In this document: in pieces, positions 61,501 to 64,000 of the stretch
Position numbering within the stretch: the first letter of the stretch is position 1
Layout of the letters: each line of letters opens with the position of its first letter
Assembly (NCBI RefSeq): GCF_000006565.2
Contig: NC_031475.1
Location: 4,292,522-4,356,521, forward strand
Reading direction: 5' to 3'
Source: Toxoplasma gondii ME49
Taxonomy: Eukaryota; Apicomplexa; Conoidasida; Eucoccidiorida; Sarcocystidae
DNA: 64,000 bases
Made by a program: the position numbers and the translations under genes
The notes under the pieces: model-generated
Told to the model about the DNA's origin: nothing
Databases searched by the model: none
Seen by the model: the letters and a program-made list of their open reading frames with translations, nothing else

Positions 61501-62907
61501 GCGGGGAATAGCTCCAGCGTTTTGGTCTGACTTTTGCGTTCTGTCCTGCAGAAAAATGGTTGCTTCAGTCGAGAATCGAGTAGAATTTACCTAGAGACTT
61601 CAGAAAACTTGGTTTCTAGATTTTTTCCCTCCTTGGCATCCTCAGACTAACAGGGATTGCCACGGCCGCCGTGCATGCCAACACACTCCCTCCGACGCAG
61701 ACAGTACACGTTTGTCAGTATCTTTTGTGTCGCTAAAAAGTGTGAAACCGAAGAACGGACTGAAAAAGCGAAACGTCCTCGTCTGCAGACAAAGCAATGC
61801 TTTCCATTTTCTTCCTGTTTCGAGAAGAAACGGCCCTGTTTTTCTGCTTGCCATTCCTCTGCTTTTCCACGTGACAGGCACTGCGCCTCCTTCGAGTCTG
61901 TTGGCAAAAAAAACGACGCTAAAAATCGGGGACGAATTCGGACTTTCACTTTCCCGTCCTCACGTTCTCTATCTTTTTAAGGTAGAGAGGTCGAAAAAGA
62001 CAACGGATGCTCGATGTCACGCATACCTCCTTGGTGTGCGGGCACTCCAGGTTGAAGACAACTAGCGCCCAGAAGGCAAAGTGACCAGATGGACTGGTGG
62101 TTCCTGACGTCTTCATGAGTCCACTTCGAATCTGAATTTTTTTCGCGACCCAAAACGAGTAGCCTACCACCGTATCTGCGGAGGACTCTCGCCGGTGCAT
62201 TCTTTTCGCCTTCCTCTTCGTTTTCAGCGCTTCTCGTCTCTCGATTCCTCGCCTGAAGCGACCGTGGCGACTCCCGCGTTTCTCCCCGCTCGGTGTCCAA
62301 GGTCTCTGCCCGCAGAGCCGTTGTGCGTCCTTGTCTGTCTTTCTCTGACTTCTGGTCGCCACGGCTGCGGCGCGAAGTTTTCTGTCTTCCACTGGAAACG
62401 GTTTCTTCTGTGAGCCTCCTTTCTTTGGGCCGGGGAAGCAACGTCGGCCGAGGTTCTGCTTCACCTGGAAATGAAAAGGAGAGAGGGAGTTCCAGTGATC
62501 GACGCACGGACAGGTTTCGCTCTTTGAGTTTTTTCAGAACCACCAGACAGTTTTCTCATAAAAACAGCTCGTCCTCCTCCTGTGCATCTCTCCCCGCTTC
62601 CTGTTCTTCGTATCTTTCTGACCCCCGAGTGCGGCGTTTCTTCCTCTTCTTTGGTAGCTGCGTCTTTGACGCGTTTTCTGCAGCCCTCTGCAGTTCAGGA
62701 ACCGAGGGATCCTCGTCGTTTCTTCTGCTTCGCACACGGTAGCGCCTCCTCTCCCTCTTCGTCTCTCTCACTTCTCCTCCCGCTTCTTTCCTCTCCAACG
62801 CGCTCCTCTGGGCGGCTTCCTCGCTCCGGTCCTTCGCCGAGTGCGAAGCCAGCAGCCAGACGGCAAGTCTGTTTCCTTCAAATGAGGGAGAGATGAGAAC
62901 CATTCCG
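58516..62907. other. Region downstream of PIKfyve; no confident gene
   Basis: From 58.5 to about 61.4 kb the sequence is more AT-rich and carries only short frames without domains (for example 60092-60376 on +); it likely holds the PIKfyve 3' UTR and spacer. From about 61.5 kb the sequence turns GC-rich again. On the minus strand, 62175-62027 is bounded by an acceptor (ccgcag) and a donor (GTATGC) and is open throughout, so it may be an exon of an unrecognised gene. No tRNA or mobile element was recognised. Confidence 0.5.
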
Positions 62908-63373
62908 CTAAAGTTGCCCCAGAGGGGGGAAGCCGAGCTCCTCGGCCTTCTCGAGCAGCACTGTCGGTAAGGGAAACGAGACAGGCACCAAAAAGAACGA
63001 CGCCAGAAACGAAAAGAGGTATCCGGGGAGGAAGGAAACACAGCGCCCACGTTAGAGGGTCGGGGACAACAAAGAAAGCAGAGAAACGCGCGGCAACGCA
63101 GCGAGATAAGCTGGCGGTCACGGAGGCAACGGGGAAGAAAAACAGTGGCGAAGGCTTGGAATGCAGCCTGTCGCGAAACGGACGTTTCTCCCCTCTGTGG
63201 AGCGCGCGATCGGGCCGTCGACCTCGAGTCCTGAAAGCGGCTCTCGTTCTCCTTGCTTCGCCGGAAGTTTCTCCTCTCCACAGTCCCTCTGCATGCAGAC
63301 ATACGTACTTTGCGTCTCTCTGAGTGGCAGGAGCTCTGAGCGTCGGAACCTCGTGAGCTGCCATCTGTGCCAT
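62908..63373 (-). CDS. Candidate short spliced gene, unknown product
   Basis: I do not recognise this. A possible model uses exons 63373-63309 (starting MAQMAAHEVPTL; donor GTACGT), 63230-63184 (after ctttcag; donor GTCCGT) and 62960-62908 (after ccgacag; ending EELGFPPLGQL and stop). Phases agree and give 54 aa. The T-rich stretch before the last exon behaves as a polypyrimidine tract. The first intron would be only 78 bases, a multiple of 3 and open, so it may be retained or not exist. The model rests on splice-site fit alone and could be an end fragment of a longer gene or wrong. Confidence 0.22.
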
Positions 63374-63654
63374 CTGTTCGTTCCTTGACCCCAGCCTCGT
63401 GGGTGAACCTCTCGCGTTCCGGAAAACAACTCCGTTCTGGCGTCGAGTCTCGCGTCGACGGAACCGAGTCTCTCTCTTCGACGCGGGGACGCTTGTGTAG
63501 AAGCAAGACGTCACAGAAAGAGGACAAGGCGCAGCGGTCCTTGCTCACAGACAAAACGGTCTCGACTCCTCTATCGCTCTGCTCGCCGCTTGATGAAACT
63601 CTCTCTCCAGTTCCGTCGCCACAGTCACGTATCCGTATATACGTACAAATAAAC

Positions 63655-63672
63655 CTATATATATATATATAT
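63655..63672. repeat. Short (AT)n tract
   Basis: About nine AT units upstream of the candidate plus-strand start near the right edge. Confidence 0.85.
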
Positions 63673-63773
63673 GGATGTATGCGTATGTGCATATTTGTGT
63701 TCGGTTCTCCACTTAAATACAGCCATGCGTTTTTCTCTGTGCGGGTATGGCTCGGTTGCATGCAGCGAGCACT

Positions 63774-63854
63774 ATGGGCATCACCAACTGGACTTGGTAC
63801 GCCCCGTTCTTCAAAAATGGCATCGACTCCGCAAAGAGATTTCCAGAGTATCTC
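63774..63854 (+). CDS. Candidate first exon of a plus-strand gene running off the window, unknown product
   Basis: ATG at 63774 opens 27 codons (MGITNWTWYAPFFKNGIDSA...) that end exactly at a consensus donor GTAAGT. The rich aromatic content and lack of low complexity look like real protein, but no family is recognised and the rest lies outside the window. An overlapping frame from ATG 63725 to 63979 (84 aa, ending AKAGKAC) competes for the same bases and cannot be excluded. Confidence 0.28.
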
Positions 63855-64000
63855 GTAAGTCCATGCAGGACTTCGCCGCTGTCTCGCGGCCGCTGAAAAA
63901 GATGATTTTTGCGAAAGACGCTGCGGAGCTATGCTCGGGACTCACCGTCGTCTCTGCGAAAGCAGGGAAAGCCTGCTAAAGGGGCAATCGCCTCGCCTTT

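Noticed and set aside
62027..62175. Faint resemblance of one minus frame to an alpha-galactosidase WSL..LGAS-like patch
   Set aside because: Only one short patch agrees, the surrounding catalytic motifs are absent, and another frame of the same segment is equally open.
62945..63060. Apparent multi-pass hydrophobic protein on the minus strand at 63.0 kb
   Set aside because: The hydrophobic residues come from a T- and C-rich stretch that reads as hydrophobic in all frames and ends in an AG; it is better explained as a polypyrimidine tract before a 3' splice site.

Overview
The window is nuclear DNA of an apicomplexan coccidian, most likely Toxoplasma gondii or a close tissue-cyst relative. This is inferred from multi-exon genes with GT-AG introns of several hundred bases, long low-complexity insertions inside conserved enzymes, (AT)n microsatellites in introns, frequent GCATGC words, a TTTAGGG-type telomere-like motif, and start codons in an AAAATGG context. 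No prokaryotic operon, CRISPR array, rRNA or transposon was recognised. Species rank was not tested against any database.

Layout. (1) 1892-5197 (+): glycyl-tRNA synthetase, 3 exons, with an optional Arg-rich leader. (2) 8064-18717 (-): a GPT2/SCT1-type glycerol-3-phosphate acyltransferase, 16 exons, with three predicted C-terminal membrane segments. (3) 23046-32659 (-): V-type H+-ATPase catalytic subunit A, 15 exons, 611 aa. (4) 37559-58515 (+): a giant FYVE-type phosphatidylinositol-3-phosphate 5-kinase (PIKfyve/Fab1), 8 exons, about 5836 aa. (5) 62.9-64.0 kb: GC-rich DNA with weakly supported short exons on both strands; a further gene may run off the right edge. Genes 1 and 2 are tail-to-tail, 2 and 3 are in tandem, and 3 and 4 are head-to-head across a 4.9-kb gap. 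In genes 1-4 every proposed exon junction keeps the reading frame; I checked this by counting bases, not from transcripts.

How they relate. V-ATPase subunit A (acidification of vacuole and endosomes) and PIKfyve (synthesis of PI(3,5)P2 on endo-lysosomal membranes) act in the same compartment and diverge from one intergenic region. The acyltransferase starts ER phospholipid synthesis, and GlyRS serves translation. There is no sign of one dedicated novel system. The most unusual signals are at gene-structure level: catalytic motifs isolated on small symmetric phase-0 exons in two neighbouring enzymes, a probable GC-AG intron inside the PIKfyve kinase lobe, very large insertions splitting conserved domains, and a 127-base pure-purine coding tract open in all three forward frames.
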